Notes: generated by a model from the sequence alone, not told the origin. A stretch of DNA of 58,942 bases from an uncultured bacterium (GCA_903930455.1 CAIYYT010000215.1:1-58942), one strand, 5' to 3'; positions 22,799-31,908 are shown, counted from the stretch's first letter. A program made the numbers and translations.

Positions 22799-22884
22799 TG
22801 CCGGAGGGGGGAATCGAACCCCCACGGGGTGTAAGCCCCGCCGGATTTTGAGTCCGGTGCGTCTACCAATTTCACCACTCCGGC
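22799..22884 (-). tRNA. tRNA-Leu (anticodon CAA)
   Basis: An 86-base class II tRNA on the minus strand. The acceptor stem is GCCGGAG/CTCCGGC, the anticodon stem CCGGA/TCCGG encloses CTCAAAA (CAA), the variable arm is GGGGCTTACACCCC, and the T-arm contains GTTCGATTC. CCA is not encoded. The gene is the integration target of the island to its left. Confidence 0.95.
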
Positions 22885-23054
22885 AAGTAGTGCATTTTAT
22901 AATCGTTTCCTGCCGTCAAGTCAAGAATTTCTCTTGGCCACCTGTTGATTACAGCAACGCAACAAGAAAGGGTTTGCCTGCCGCCAACGAAATCGCTTAT
23001 ATGTTGGCGACGAAAGCAGACGGCGCACGAGCAGAAGAAAAGGTACAGTAGCGG

Positions 23055-23549
23055 ATGCACAAGCGCAGTGACTATTTGAGTTGGGACGATTACTTCATGG
23101 CTGTCGCGCTGCTATCGGCACAACGAAGCAAAGACCCCAGTACTCAGGTTGGCGCTTGCATTGTCAGCCCACAGAACAAAATCGTTGGCATCGGCTATAA
23201 CGGCTTCCCGATCGGCTGTTCGGATGACGAACTACCCTGGGACCGCGAAGGCGAACCGCTCGACACGAAATATCCTTACGTCTGTCACGCTGAGATGAAT
23301 GCTATCGTCAACAGCACACAGGCGAACCTGTCGGGTAATCGGCTCTACGTTAGTCTATTCCCCTGCAACGAGTGCGCCAAGCTGATCATTCAAGTCGGTA
23401 TCAAGAGAGTCGTTTATATGAGCGACAAGTATGCCGAGAACCATCTGTTTGTCGCTGCCCGTAAGATGTTCACTATGGCGGATGTCGTCACGGAGAAACT
23501 CATCCCCAAGCGTGGCAGCATTCTCCTTGACTTCGCGCCGTATCTGTAA
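23055..23549 (+). CDS. dCMP deaminase (deoxycytidylate deaminase)
   Basis: A 164-residue zinc deaminase of the ComEB/dCMP deaminase family, which converts dCMP to dUMP for dTTP synthesis. The zinc motifs are CHAEMNAI (HAE) and FPCNECAK (PCxxC). [15 protein letters not shown] and GYNGFPIGC near the N-terminus are typical of the dCMP-specific branch. The ATG at 23055 has only a weak AAGG-type site. It stands alone on the plus strand and converges with trpB. Confidence 0.93.
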   Translation: MHKRSDYLSWDDYFMAVALLSAQRSKDPSTQVGACIVSPQNKIVGIGYNGFPIGCSDDELPWDREGEPLDTKYPYVCHAEMNAIVNSTQANLSGNRLYVSLFPCNECAKLIIQVGIKRVVYMSDKYAENHLFVAARKMFTMADVVTEKLIPKRGSILLDFAPYL

Positions 23550-23575
23550 GCTCAACCATTATTACACCACATATC

Positions 23576-24940
23576 TCAGGCGGCGTTGATCTTCGGCGAA
23601 CTTATCAATGCCTGCTCAACCTCCGCGTCGTTGAAATCCTGATCCTCAAGGCGACCTGTCAAGTGGGCCTCGTAGGCAGCAAGATCGAAATGGCCGTGCC
23701 CGCTGAGTGCAAACGCTATCACCTTCTCCTCGCCGGTCTCGCGACACCGCATTGCTTCATCTACGGCGACCCGAATGGCATGTGCACTTTCCGGCGCCGG
23801 AATGATTCCTTCGGTCTGCGCAAACAGGATGGCCGCTTCAAACACCTTCGTTTGCGCGACGGCCACGGCTTCAATGAGTCCTTCATGACGCAGCAGGCAG
23901 AGCAACGGTGCCGCGCCATGATACCGCAGGCCACCAGCATGAATGGGAGCAGGCATAAACTTGTTCCCCAATGTGTACATCTTCATCAACGGAGTCAGCC
24001 CGACACTGTCGCCAAAGTCATAACTGTATGTCCCCCTTGTCAGCGTGGGACAGGCGCTGGGTTCGACGGCAATCATACGCGTGTTCTTCGAGCCATTGAA
24101 GCGTTCGGGCATAAAGGGAAACACGAAGCCGCTGAAGTTGCTGCCACCCCCTACACAACCGATGAGAATGTCCGGATATTCGCCGAGCTGCTCAAACTGC
24201 TGCCGCGCTTCGAGGCCGATGACAGTCTGGTGCAACAAGACATGGTTCAGCACGCTGCCAAGCGAGTATTTGGTATCTTCGCTGCCGGCGGCCATCTCCA
24301 CCGCCTCGCTGATGGCGATGCCGAGACTGCCGGTACAATCGGGATCCGATCGCAAGATGGCTCGGCCGGAAGCAGTCTGATCTGAAGGACTGGCATGTAC
24401 GGTCGATCCAAAGGTCTCCATAAGAAGTCGTCGGTATGGTTTTTGATTGAAGCTTACTTTAACCATAAAAACGGCGCACTCAAGACCAAACAGCTTGCAG
24501 GCCAACGCCAGTGCGCTACCCCACTGGCCGGCGCCGGTTTCAGTAACTAAGCGGCGCACACCGGCGATCTTATTGTAGTAGGCCTGAGCCATCGCAGTGT
24601 TGGCCTTATGGCTGCCGGAAGGGCTAGTGCTCTCATTTTTATAATAAATCCGGGCCGGGGTTCCCAGCGCCTGCTCCAACCGCCGGGCGCGATGGAGCGG
24701 AGTCGGCCTCCAGAGTCGATAGGTGTCACGCACTTCTTCCGGAATCGCAATGAATCTTTCCCGACTAACTTCCTGCGCGATCAAAGCTTCCGGAAACAGC
24801 GGCGCCAAATCCGAGGGTCCGATTGGCTTTAGCGTGCCGGGATGCAATGGAGGGGGCAAAGGCACCGGGAGATCGGCCCGAATGTTGTACCAGGCGCGGG
24901 GAATTTCATTTTCCGTCATTAGGGTCTTGAGCTGTTTCAT
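23576..24940 (-). CDS. trpB: Tryptophan synthase beta subunit, TrpB2 type
   Basis: A 454-residue PLP enzyme that condenses indole with serine. The PLP Lys is in SGSHKANTA, the substrate loop is [12 protein letters not shown], and the phosphate loop is GCVGGGSNF. The N-terminal extension and length (~450 against ~400) mark the TrpB2 branch. I chose the ATG at 24940, with AAGGA seven bases upstream; an earlier ATG at 24970 lacks a site. No trpA is nearby. The gene is preceded by an attenuator with a Trp-rich leader peptide, so it is regulated by tryptophan supply, which supports a real role in Trp synthesis. Confidence 0.95.
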   Translation of the reverse strand: MKQLKTLMTENEIPRAWYNIRADLPVPLPPPLHPGTLKPIGPSDLAPLFPEALIAQEVSRERFIAIPEEVRDTYRLWRPTPLHRARRLEQALGTPARIYYKNESTSPSGSHKANTAMAQAYYNKIAGVRRLVTETGAGQWGSALALACKLFGLECAVFMVKVSFNQKPYRRLLMETFGSTVHASPSDQTASGRAILRSDPDCTGSLGIAISEAVEMAAGSEDTKYSLGSVLNHVLLHQTVIGLEARQQFEQLGEYPDILIGCVGGGSNFSGFVFPFMPERFNGSKNTRMIAVEPSACPTLTRGTYSYDFGDSVGLTPLMKMYTLGNKFMPAPIHAGGLRYHGAAPLLCLLRHEGLIEAVAVAQTKVFEAAILFAQTEGIIPAPESAHAIRVAVDEAMRCRETGEEKVIAFALSGHGHFDLAAYEAHLTGRLEDQDFNDAEVEQALISSPKINAA

Positions 24941-25014
24941 GGTTGAGTCCTTTCGGTTTGGATTCATCAACTATTGGTTATTTCTCTCTTTCTGACGCCG
25001 CTGATACAGGGGGG

Positions 25015-25049
25015 AAAAAGAATCGTGGGATCGGCGAATCCCACGATTC
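25015..25049 (-). terminator. Second terminator-like hairpin in the trpB leader
   Basis: On the minus strand a perfect 12-bp stem (GAATCGTGGGAT/ATCCCACGATTC, 6-base loop) is followed by TTTTTCCCCC. A further hairpin GTTGCCC/GGGCAAC lies at 25053-25068. Both are downstream of the attenuator and upstream of trpB, so they may back up the attenuator or stabilise the mRNA 5' end. Confidence 0.65.
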
Positions 25050-25067
25050 CTCGTTGCCCTTGGGCAA

Positions 25068-25103
25068 CAAAAAAGGTGGGAACGCCAATAGGCATTCCCA
25101 CCT
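25068..25103 (-). terminator. trpB attenuator terminator (3:4 stem)
   Basis: On the minus strand AGGTGGGAA-T-GCC pairs with GGC-G-TTCCCACCT around a TATT loop and is followed by TTTTTT. Its 5' arm overlaps the sequence 25089-25098, which can instead pair with 25123-25132 (antiterminator). It lies 26 bases after the leader peptide stop. Confidence 0.88.
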
Positions 25104-25117
25104 GTATCTACACTACA

Positions 25118-25144
25118 TGGCAGAAATACCTACGGCATCTGCCA
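25118..25144 (-). promoter_or_regulatory. trpB leader 1:2 stem and antiterminator strand
   Basis: TGGCAGA (25138-25144), covering the last Trp codon, pairs perfectly with TCTGCCA (25118-25124) to form the 1:2 stem. The segment TAGGTATTTC (25123-25132) can also pair over 10 bases, two of them G-T, with GGAATGCCTA (25089-25098), forming the 2:3 antiterminator that excludes the terminator. Confidence 0.8.
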
Positions 25145-25189
25145 CCACCAACTATTCAAGTTCGACTTGTAAGCAACTCGGTAAATCAT
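25130..25189 (-). CDS. trpL: trp leader peptide with three tandem Trp codons
   Basis: A 19-codon frame reading MIYRVAYKSNLNSWWWQMP then TAG. Three consecutive TGG codons (25142-25150) lie five codons before the stop. GGAG lies upstream of the ATG, and the frame starts about 16 bases after a likely transcription start. When tryptophan is short the ribosome should stall at the Trp codons and leave the antiterminator strand free. When it is plentiful the ribosome reaches the stop codon, which lies within that strand, and the terminator forms. The logic is the same as in the E. coli trp leader, although here the gene is a lone trpB2. Confidence 0.88.
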   Translation of the reverse strand: MIYRVAYKSNLNSWWWQMP

Positions 25190-25211
25190 ATTGTTCAAAT
25201 CTCCGGTAGGT

Positions 25212-25239
25212 AAGATACCATCAATTCGGTTTTTGTCAA
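25212..25239 (-). promoter_or_regulatory. Promoter of the trpL-trpB unit
   Basis: On the minus strand TTGACA (25234-25239), a 16-base spacer, then TATCTT (25212-25217). Transcription should start near 25205, a few bases before the leader's ribosome binding site. Confidence 0.75.
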
Positions 25240-25270
25240 GGGAAAACAGCGTCTGTGCGGGAGAATAAAG

Positions 25271-25352
25271 TGGAGGGGGGAGGATTCGAACCTCCGAAGG
25301 CTTCGCCGACAGATTTACAGTCTGTTCCCTTTGACCGCTCGGGAACCCCTCC
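25271..25352 (-). tRNA. tRNA-Tyr (anticodon GTA)
   Basis: An 82-base class II tRNA on the minus strand. The acceptor stem is GGAGGGG/CCCCTCC, the anticodon loop CTGTAAA gives GTA, there is a long variable arm, and the T-arm contains GTTCGAATC. CCA is not encoded. It lies just upstream of the trpB promoter. Confidence 0.95.
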
Positions 25353-25550
25353 AGAAAGACGGGGAGAGAATATAAGGGTTCGGGCTTGGGGCGCAACTGT
25401 TTTTTCGCCTTCTGACCATCTCCTCTTAGTCCTGATCATCGTGAAACACTGAAACATCTTTTTCTCGACATGAATCCAAAAAGCAGTGATAATTAGGCAA
25501 ACACAGTCGCGCCGTCTGGAAAATCAGAACGCGCACACAGTGGAGGAAGA

Positions 25551-27674
25551 ATGAAATCAATGCAAACGCTAAGGCGAATCATGATCGCCGCCTTGCTCTT
25601 GGCTGCATGTGCATACACTCAGAATGCACCCGATATGTCCGGGGTGTGGGAAGGAACCATCACTTTGCCCGGTATGCCACTCGGCATCACTATCGAATTC
25701 ACCAAAGCCGACGATGGCACTTTCGCCGGCAAGATTGACATCCCATTGCAGAACGCCAAGGGTCTGCCGTTGGTGAACATCGCTGTCAAAGAGGCCGCTG
25801 TTTCGTTCGATATTGCCGACATTCCGGGGGAGCCGAAATTCACGGGCACGATGGCAGATGACGGCAAGACCATAGCCGGCGACTTCACTCAGGGTGGCGG
25901 GAAATTTCCCTTCTCCCTCAAACGCCAGGACGCTGCTCAGGCCGCGGCCGCCGAGGGAGCGCTCAAGGACAAGCTTGATCGCCTTCGGGTGGTGGTTGAT
26001 TCGCTACGCAAGGTCTGGAAAGTGCCGGGCACTGCTTTGGGGATCATCAAGGATGACAAAGTCATACTGAGTGAAGGATTCGGCCAGCGGGGCGTTAAGG
26101 ATAATCTGCCAGTCACGCCGCAGACGTTGTTTGCGATTGGCTCGTGCACCAAGGCATTCACCACGGCCGCATTGGGAATATTGGTCGATGAGGGAAAACT
26201 TGAGTGGGACAAGCCGGTCAAACAGTATCTCCCCACTTTCAAGATGTACGACGACTTCGCCACTCAGCGGATGACCGTTACCGACTTGCTTTCCCATCGT
26301 TCCGGACTGCCGCGCCATGATTTCATGTGGTATAACTCTGCGTTCTCACGGAAAGATATTTTCAACCGTCTTCAGTATCTCGAGCCCAACAAGGATTTCC
26401 GTACTGACTGGCAGTATCAGAACATTATGTACATGACTGCGGGTTACCTGCTTGAACAGGTCAGCGGTGGCACCTGGGAGAGTTTTGTACAGAGTCGCAT
26501 TTTCGAGCCGCTGGGAATGAGGGCGAGCAACTTCTCAGTAGACGAGTCGCAGAAGGCATCCGATTTTGCTTTCCCTTATCGCGAAGTCAAAGACACCGTC
26601 AAGTTGATTCCCTTCCGCAGCATCACAGCCGCCGGACCGGCGGGATCGATCAATTCCAGTGTAAACGAGATGATGGAATGGGTACGCCTGCATCTGAACA
26701 ATGGCAAGGTTGGCGACAAGCAGTTGCTTAGTGTCGCTGCAATGACTAACATCCATTCACCCCGCATGGTTATGCCGCAATCAAGCTTGAACAAGGAGGT
26801 GTTGAATTCCAGCTACGCGCTGGGGTGGATGAGCGAAGTCTATCGGGGACATCAAGTCGTTGAACACGGTGGCAACATCGACGGCTTCTCGGCACAGGTG
26901 ACAATGCTGCCTCAGGACAACATCGGCATCGTCGTATTGACGAATCTCGACGGAACTCCGCTTCCGGGCATTATCAGCAATTGCGTTGCCGACATCCTAC
27001 TGGGATTGGAACCAATCGATTGGAGCGGTCGTATCAAGACACAAGTTGACGTGGCCAAAGCCGGTCAGGAGAAGGGCGAGAAGGATGTCAGTGACCGTAA
27101 GCCCAACACCAAGCCGTCACATGCATTGATGGACTACGTCGGTGAATACGAGAATCCCGGATATGGTGTCTTGATTGTCAAACTTGACAGCAAATCACTC
27201 GAAATGACCTACAACAATATCACAGCTCAGTTGGAGCACTGGCATTATGACGTCTTCCGCGCGCATGGTGAGGAACTCGAGGGTCTCAAGCTCTATGCGA
27301 ACTTCATGACCAACAACGCTGGTGACATAGATCGCGTCTCTCTGCCACTCGAGCCGAGCGTCAAGGAAATCTCCTTTGCGCGCATCCCGCCCTCGTTCAT
27401 GCGCGATCCGAAGTATCTGAAGCAGTTCCTCGGCGAGTACAAGGTTGAGGGGGAAACACAGACTTGTACCACGGGACTAAAAGGCGACTCAACACTCACT
27501 CTGTATGTAGCCGGTCAGGCAGTTTACGAGCTTGAACCTTACAAGGACCGCGAGTTCACGATCAAGGGGCTGACCGGTTTCAGGGTGGCGTTCACTCTCG
27601 ACAAGTCGGGTTCGGTGACCGAGGCGATCTTCTACCAGCCTAACGGTATCTTCACCGCCACAAAACAGAAGTAG
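25551..27674 (+). CDS. Serine hydrolase of the beta-lactamase (class C)/DD-peptidase family, lipoprotein
   Basis: A 707-residue protein. The signal ends in the lipobox LAAC (C20), so it is probably a lipoprotein. A small N-terminal beta domain follows (about 25-130). The hydrolase domain has the SxxK nucleophile in IGSCTKAFT, LSHRSGLPRHD, the YxN motif YQN and EHGGNIDGFSA. The C-terminal part (about 520-707) resembles DUF3471-type tail domains. The ATG at 25551 has GGAGGAAGA directly before it. Substrates of such enzymes range from peptidoglycan stems to esters and small peptides, so the substrate is not assigned. It ends at a shared terminator facing the aldo/keto reductase gene. Confidence 0.9.
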   Translation: MKSMQTLRRIMIAALLLAACAYTQNAPDMSGVWEGTITLPGMPLGITIEFTKADDGTFAGKIDIPLQNAKGLPLVNIAVKEAAVSFDIADIPGEPKFTGTMADDGKTIAGDFTQGGGKFPFSLKRQDAAQAAAAEGALKDKLDRLRVVVDSLRKVWKVPGTALGIIKDDKVILSEGFGQRGVKDNLPVTPQTLFAIGSCTKAFTTAALGILVDEGKLEWDKPVKQYLPTFKMYDDFATQRMTVTDLLSHRSGLPRHDFMWYNSAFSRKDIFNRLQYLEPNKDFRTDWQYQNIMYMTAGYLLEQVSGGTWESFVQSRIFEPLGMRASNFSVDESQKASDFAFPYREVKDTVKLIPFRSITAAGPAGSINSSVNEMMEWVRLHLNNGKVGDKQLLSVAAMTNIHSPRMVMPQSSLNKEVLNSSYALGWMSEVYRGHQVVEHGGNIDGFSAQVTMLPQDNIGIVVLTNLDGTPLPGIISNCVADILLGLEPIDWSGRIKTQVDVAKAGQEKGEKDVSDRKPNTKPSHALMDYVGEYENPGYGVLIVKLDSKSLEMTYNNITAQLEHWHYDVFRAHGEELEGLKLYANFMTNNAGDIDRVSLPLEPSVKEISFARIPPSFMRDPKYLKQFLGEYKVEGETQTCTTGLKGDSTLTLYVAGQAVYELEPYKDREFTIKGLTGFRVAFTLDKSGSVTEAIFYQPNGIFTATKQK

Positions 27675-27689
27675 GTTTCAACCAAGTGA

Positions 27690-27714
27690 TCGGGCGCAAC
27701 AGTGTTGCGCCCGA
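27690..27714. terminator. Bidirectional terminator between convergent genes
   Basis: A perfect 11-bp stem TCGGGCGCAAC/GTTGCGCCCGA with a 3-base loop sits between the serine hydrolase and aldo/keto reductase genes. T-runs are short on both sides. Confidence 0.75.
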
Positions 27715-27745
27715 GTCCTTCTAGAGGTTGACCTCCCGCCGACAA

Positions 27746-28777
27746 TCACCGTCGCAGAATCTGTCCCTGTGTTCCCGCGTACACGAGGTCTTGAATCGAC
27801 GGCTGCTGCAGGAAATCGTGCGGGAATCCGAGTTCGATGGCACTGACCTGATTCAGCCTCGTAATCTGGTCTGGAGTCAACTCGAAATCAACGCAGTCCA
27901 GATTTTCCGCGAGTTGCGTTGCAGTTCGAGCGCCGATAATGGGGATCATCTGCTGTTCGCGTTGACGCACCCAGTTCAGCGCCACTTGTGACGGCTTCCT
28001 ATCGATTTCATTGGCAACCTTCTCCACTTCCTCGGCGATGGCGAGGTTCTTTTCTGAGAGCCGTTTGCCTTCCGGAGATATTCGCTTCGGAACCTTGGGA
28101 TCGAAGTTCTTCTTATTGTACTTACCGGAGAGCAAACCACCGCCGATCGGCGCCCAAGGAGTAACGGTCAATTCCAGCTCCCTGGCCATCGGCAATAGCT
28201 CACGTTCAACTGTGCGCTCGATCAGGCTGTACTCAATTTGCAGGGCAACAAACGGAGTCCAGCCCCGCAACATCGCAAGCATATTGGCTTGCGACACGAT
28301 CCATGCCGGGGTATCGGAGATACCGATGTACAGAACTTTTCCCGCGCGTACCTGATCATCCAGCGCCCGCATGACTTCATCGACCGGCGTCAAATAGTCC
28401 CAAGCGTGCAGCCAATAGAGATCAATATAATCCGTCTTGAGACGCTTTAGACTGGCATCCAGTGATTGCACGAGGTTTTTGCGATGGTTCCCGGCGGAAT
28501 TGGGATCCCCTTTGCGCGTATAGAGCGTATACTTGGTGGCGATCACGAACTCTTCCCGCTTTGCTCCGACAAACTCACCCACCAGACGCTCACTGGTTCC
28601 TTCGGTATAGCGATTGGCGGTGTCGATAAAATTGCCGCCGCGTTCTATGTACAGTTCGAATTGCTTGCGGCTCTCTTCCTTTGATGCACCCCAGCCCCAT
28701 TCTTCTCCGAATGTCATTGTGCCGAGACTAATTTCAGAAACCCGCAAACCACTTCTGCCAAGCAAGTAGTATTTCAT
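27746..28777 (-). CDS. Aldo/keto reductase
   Basis: A 343-residue NADPH-dependent oxidoreductase with a TIM-barrel fold. The catalytic tetrad is visible: Asp and Tyr in FIDTANRYTEG, Lys in VIATKYTL, His in LYWLHAWD. The cofactor-binding end has IPIIGART near the C-terminus. The N-terminus MKYYLLGRSGLRVSEISLGT is typical of the YajO/Tas-like subgroup. The physiological substrate is unknown. It is divergent from the PafA-like phosphatase gene, with 193 bases between them. Confidence 0.93.
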   Translation of the reverse strand: MKYYLLGRSGLRVSEISLGTMTFGEEWGWGASKEESRKQFELYIERGGNFIDTANRYTEGTSERLVGEFVGAKREEFVIATKYTLYTRKGDPNSAGNHRKNLVQSLDASLKRLKTDYIDLYWLHAWDYLTPVDEVMRALDDQVRAGKVLYIGISDTPAWIVSQANMLAMLRGWTPFVALQIEYSLIERTVERELLPMARELELTVTPWAPIGGGLLSGKYNKKNFDPKVPKRISPEGKRLSEKNLAIAEEVEKVANEIDRKPSQVALNWVRQREQQMIPIIGARTATQLAENLDCVDFELTPDQITRLNQVSAIELGFPHDFLQQPSIQDLVYAGTQGQILRR

Positions 28778-28970
28778 CGCAACTCCTTTCTCCGGTTACA
28801 GACACTATTTGTTGATGCAACGTATTGACTACGGCCTCCGTTGGCAATCACACTTTTTGCAGTTGCATGCCGTCTATGCTCGCGCCAAGGTGCCGAGAGA
28901 TGATCTCACATTGATGTTGTCAAAACGCTGAGATTGCATATCATCGTTCCATCATTGCGAGGAGCATAAC

Positions 28971-30596
28971 ATGCCAAGAAGATACCTGATTCTGTTGATT
29001 GCACTGCTGGCACCGGCGTTGACCCAGCTACATGCCTCCGAAAAACCCAAACTGGCGGTTGTCATAGTTGTTGATCAAATGCGGTCTGATTATCTGACCC
29101 GGGAGCAAGCGCTCTCGACCGGCGGCTTCAAACGTCTGCTCGACAATGGCTTTCAGTTCACGGAAACTTATCATGAACACGCGGTCACGGAGACCGGTGT
29201 TGGACATGCCACGATCGCTACCGGCTGCTTTCCTTCGCATCACGGCATTGTCGGCAACGAATGGTGGGACGGAAGCAAATCGCGCTGGGTTTACTGCGTG
29301 GAAGACTCGGCCAAGAGCATTACTGAGCGACCCGACACGGCAGGGCGTTCGCCAAGCAGTCTTAGGCGTCCGGTTTTTGGCGACTGGCTGCGGAAGTCCT
29401 CGCCCCAAAGCAAGGTTTTCGCTGTCACCGGCAAGGATCGCTCTGCGATTCTCATGGCCGGCCTTGGAGGTCAGGCGTACTGGTACTACCCTGGTGATGG
29501 CACATTCGTGACTTCGACATACTACGAAGAGACCTATCCCGCCTGGGTAGATTCCTTCAACACCAAGCTTCCTGCGACAGACTACGCCGACAGCATTTGG
29601 AATCGCTTATTGCCACGCGACAAGTACATTGGCCCCGACAGTGTCACTGCCGAATACGACGGCAAGAGCACTGCATTCCCGCACAACTTTGCAGCCGATT
29701 CCGATTACGTGCCAAGGGAATACTATGAAGAGTTTCGGTACACTCCGTTTTTCGACCAGTTGACCCTTCAATTTGCTCGTGATCTCGTAATCAATGAACA
29801 GTTGGGCGCGGATAGTGTTGCTGATCTGCTGATGATCGGTTGTTCTGCCGGTGATTACATTGGTCATCGCTATGGTCCCTCCAGCCACGAGATTCAGGAT
29901 CACTATCTGCGCCTCGATGGCTATCTCCGCTCGTTCTTTGCGTTTCTTGACAGCACGGTCGGCGTCAATCAGTATGTAGTGGCGCTTACCGGAGATCACG
30001 GAGTAGCGCCATTGCCGGAGGAACTCAGAGAGAAAGGCGTTGATGCCGGACGCATCAACAGCGATATGCTCGCGGCCGCAATCGGACGTATCGGCGCCGC
30101 AGTTGCCGCCGAAATCAAATGCAGCACGAATGTTGTCCTCGGTGCCGGTCGCGACGTCAACCTCAATTATGCCGAAGCCAAAGCCACCGGCCACGACGAA
30201 CCATGGCTCAGACGGACTATGAGCGAGAAGATCAAGCGACTGAGTTTTGTTGCCGACGCGTTTACGCGCGACGATCTTACGTCCGGCGGTGACGATGCTC
30301 GCCCCTTTATCAATCTCTATCGTAACAACTACTATGCAGATCGCTCGCCCGATATCATGCTGCGCTTCAAGGAATACTGGATCATTTCTGATGAGCCTCA
30401 CGGAGCAAGCCATGGGACTCCTTACAGCTATGACAGGCATGTTCCCCTCATTTTCTATGGAGCGGGAATCAAGGTCGGTCTCGACACATTGAAAGCAGCA
30501 TCGGTCGATGTCACTCCGACGCTTTCTGAGCTGCTGGGCACTGCTCCGCCTGCAAATATTGACGGCCGGAGTTTGCTTAATCGGTTGAAACGATGA
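28971..30596 (+). CDS. PafA-like alkaline phosphatase
   Basis: A 541-residue exported metallo-phosphatase (type I phosphodiesterase/phosphatase fold). A signal peptide (LILLIALLAPALTQLHAS) is followed by the metal site VVDQMRSDYL, the Thr nucleophile in GVGHATIATG, and GIVGNEWWD. GKDRSAI corresponds to the Lys-x-Arg pair that gives PafA its phosphomonoesterase activity. Further metal ligands are in GCSAGDYIGHRYG and LTGDHGVAPLP, and H in EPHGASHGTPY. The start codon has GAGGAG nearby. I infer phosphate release from organic phosphates outside the inner membrane. Confidence 0.92.
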   Translation: MPRRYLILLIALLAPALTQLHASEKPKLAVVIVVDQMRSDYLTREQALSTGGFKRLLDNGFQFTETYHEHAVTETGVGHATIATGCFPSHHGIVGNEWWDGSKSRWVYCVEDSAKSITERPDTAGRSPSSLRRPVFGDWLRKSSPQSKVFAVTGKDRSAILMAGLGGQAYWYYPGDGTFVTSTYYEETYPAWVDSFNTKLPATDYADSIWNRLLPRDKYIGPDSVTAEYDGKSTAFPHNFAADSDYVPREYYEEFRYTPFFDQLTLQFARDLVINEQLGADSVADLLMIGCSAGDYIGHRYGPSSHEIQDHYLRLDGYLRSFFAFLDSTVGVNQYVVALTGDHGVAPLPEELREKGVDAGRINSDMLAAAIGRIGAAVAAEIKCSTNVVLGAGRDVNLNYAEAKATGHDEPWLRRTMSEKIKRLSFVADAFTRDDLTSGGDDARPFINLYRNNYYADRSPDIMLRFKEYWIISDEPHGASHGTPYSYDRHVPLIFYGAGIKVGLDTLKAASVDVTPTLSELLGTAPPANIDGRSLLNRLKR

Positions 30597-30771
30597 CTCT
30601 ATCGTCCCCACGATCTACCTGTTTTGTCTTCTCCCCTCTGCTCTTGGGAGAAACGCCGATGGAGATGCAATTTACCTGTTGACTCTCGACCCTTGATGTG
30701 TCATTTTGCGGTGATTTGAAAAGCAGTTGCATCGCTCACAAGAAACGACTCGACTCTCTGGAGGTCATTGC

Positions 30772-31908
30772 ATGAAAGCGCACACCGTCTTCCGGCTGAC
30801 GCTCACCTTCATCTTTCTTCTTGGAATTCTGGTCGTGATCTCCGGATGTGGTCAGAAGGGTCCCCGCGTGGTCAAAGTAGCATTGGTAGCGCCATTAACC
30901 GGCGACATTGCCGCGCACGGGCAAGGAATGAAACGCGCCGCACAGCTTGCGATCGAAGAGGCAGTACAGTCAAACCGATTCAAGGACTTCAAATTAGAGC
31001 TGGCGGCATTTGACGATCGCGGCGATCCGAAAGAAGCGGTCACAATTGCCAATCAGATCATTTCCGATCCCGCGATCCTCGGCATCGTCGGTCATCTCAA
31101 CAGCGGTTGCTCGATTCCGGCAAGTCAGGTCTATGCCAAACGCAATGTTCTGATGATCACGCCGGCATCAACGAATCCCAAGCTAACCCAGCAGGGTCTT
31201 CGGAATGTCTTCCGGCTCTGCACGACCGACGACGTTCAAGGGAAGTTTGCGGCTGACTACGCCGTTGACAATCTCAAGATCGAAAAAGCGGCGCTTGTGC
31301 ACGACAAAACCGCCTATGGACAGGGGCTTACCGAGGAATTCAGGAAGGAATTTCTGGCTCGCAACGGACAGGTATTGAGCTTCGACGGTATTGACGTCGG
31401 AGAAAAGGATTTCAAGGCGCTCATCACCCGTATCAAGGGGGAGAGTCCCCAGTTGCTGTATTTCGGCGGCATGCATCCCGAGTGCGGATTATTGTCGAAA
31501 CAGGCAAAGGAACTCGGATTGAGTGTGCCGGTCTTTTCCGGTGATGGAATCGTGACGCCCGAATACGCCAAAATCGGCGGTCCGGCAACGGAAGGTGATT
31601 ACGCATCCATGATTGGTTCACCTCCGGAGAAACTGCCGGCAGCCAGCAAGTTTGTTGCGAACTACCACCAACGTTATCCCAAAAATGATATGCAGCCTTA
31701 TGATCCCTACACTTACGAAGCGATCAACATCATCCTTGATGCCATCGAGAAGACCGGCGGCGATCGCAACAAGATGATCGATTACATAGCCAAAGTCACC
31801 TATAGCGGCATTCTCGGGGAATCAAGCTTCGATGAGCGTGGAGATACTCGCAACAAGACCATCACTATCTACACCGTTAGGAATGGTTTGTTCAAGTATG
31901 TTGACTGA
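30772..31908 (+). CDS. livK: Branched-chain amino acid ABC transporter, substrate-binding lipoprotein
   Basis: A 378-residue periplasmic binding protein of the Leu/Ile/Val-binding family. The lipobox VISGC (C26) makes it a lipoprotein. VKVALVAPLTGDIAAHGQGMKRA and GIVGHLNSGCSIPASQVYA are typical. The ATG at 30772 has GGAGG seven bases upstream; an in-frame start 15 codons earlier is less likely. It begins a five-gene operon with two permeases and two ATPases. Ligand specificity within the family (amino acids, amides, urea) cannot be read from the sequence. Confidence 0.94.
   Translation: MKAHTVFRLTLTFIFLLGILVVISGCGQKGPRVVKVALVAPLTGDIAAHGQGMKRAAQLAIEEAVQSNRFKDFKLELAAFDDRGDPKEAVTIANQIISDPAILGIVGHLNSGCSIPASQVYAKRNVLMITPASTNPKLTQQGLRNVFRLCTTDDVQGKFAADYAVDNLKIEKAALVHDKTAYGQGLTEEFRKEFLARNGQVLSFDGIDVGEKDFKALITRIKGESPQLLYFGGMHPECGLLSKQAKELGLSVPVFSGDGIVTPEYAKIGGPATEGDYASMIGSPPEKLPAASKFVANYHQRYPKNDMQPYDPYTYEAINIILDAIEKTGGDRNKMIDYIAKVTYSGILGESSFDERGDTRNKTITIYTVRNGLFKYVD

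Larger units (their letters stand above)
16034..22884. mobile_element. Genomic island integrated at tRNA-Leu(CAA), integrase decayed
   Basis: The element is bounded by the intact tRNA-Leu gene (22799-22884) and a 66-bp copy of its 3' part (16034-16099). A broken tyrosine recombinase lies next to the tRNA, as in classical tRNA-targeted islands. Cargo, all on the minus strand: a giant STPK-TPR-GAF-AAA+-Fis regulator, an 83-residue exported peptide and a WYL-type regulator. The recombinase has lost its N-terminal part, two frames and its nucleophile, so the island is probably fixed. Confidence 0.85.

Noticed and set aside
24941-25205. A T-box or TRAP-type leader before trpB
   Set aside because: No T-box consensus or specifier-loop layout and no run of GAG/UAG triplets. 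The coding leader with three Trp codons and overlapping stems explains the region fully.
29607-30611. A 334-codon minus-strand frame opposite the PafA-like phosphatase
   Set aside because: The plus-strand product has a complete set of phosphatase motifs. The opposite frame shows no domain or signal.
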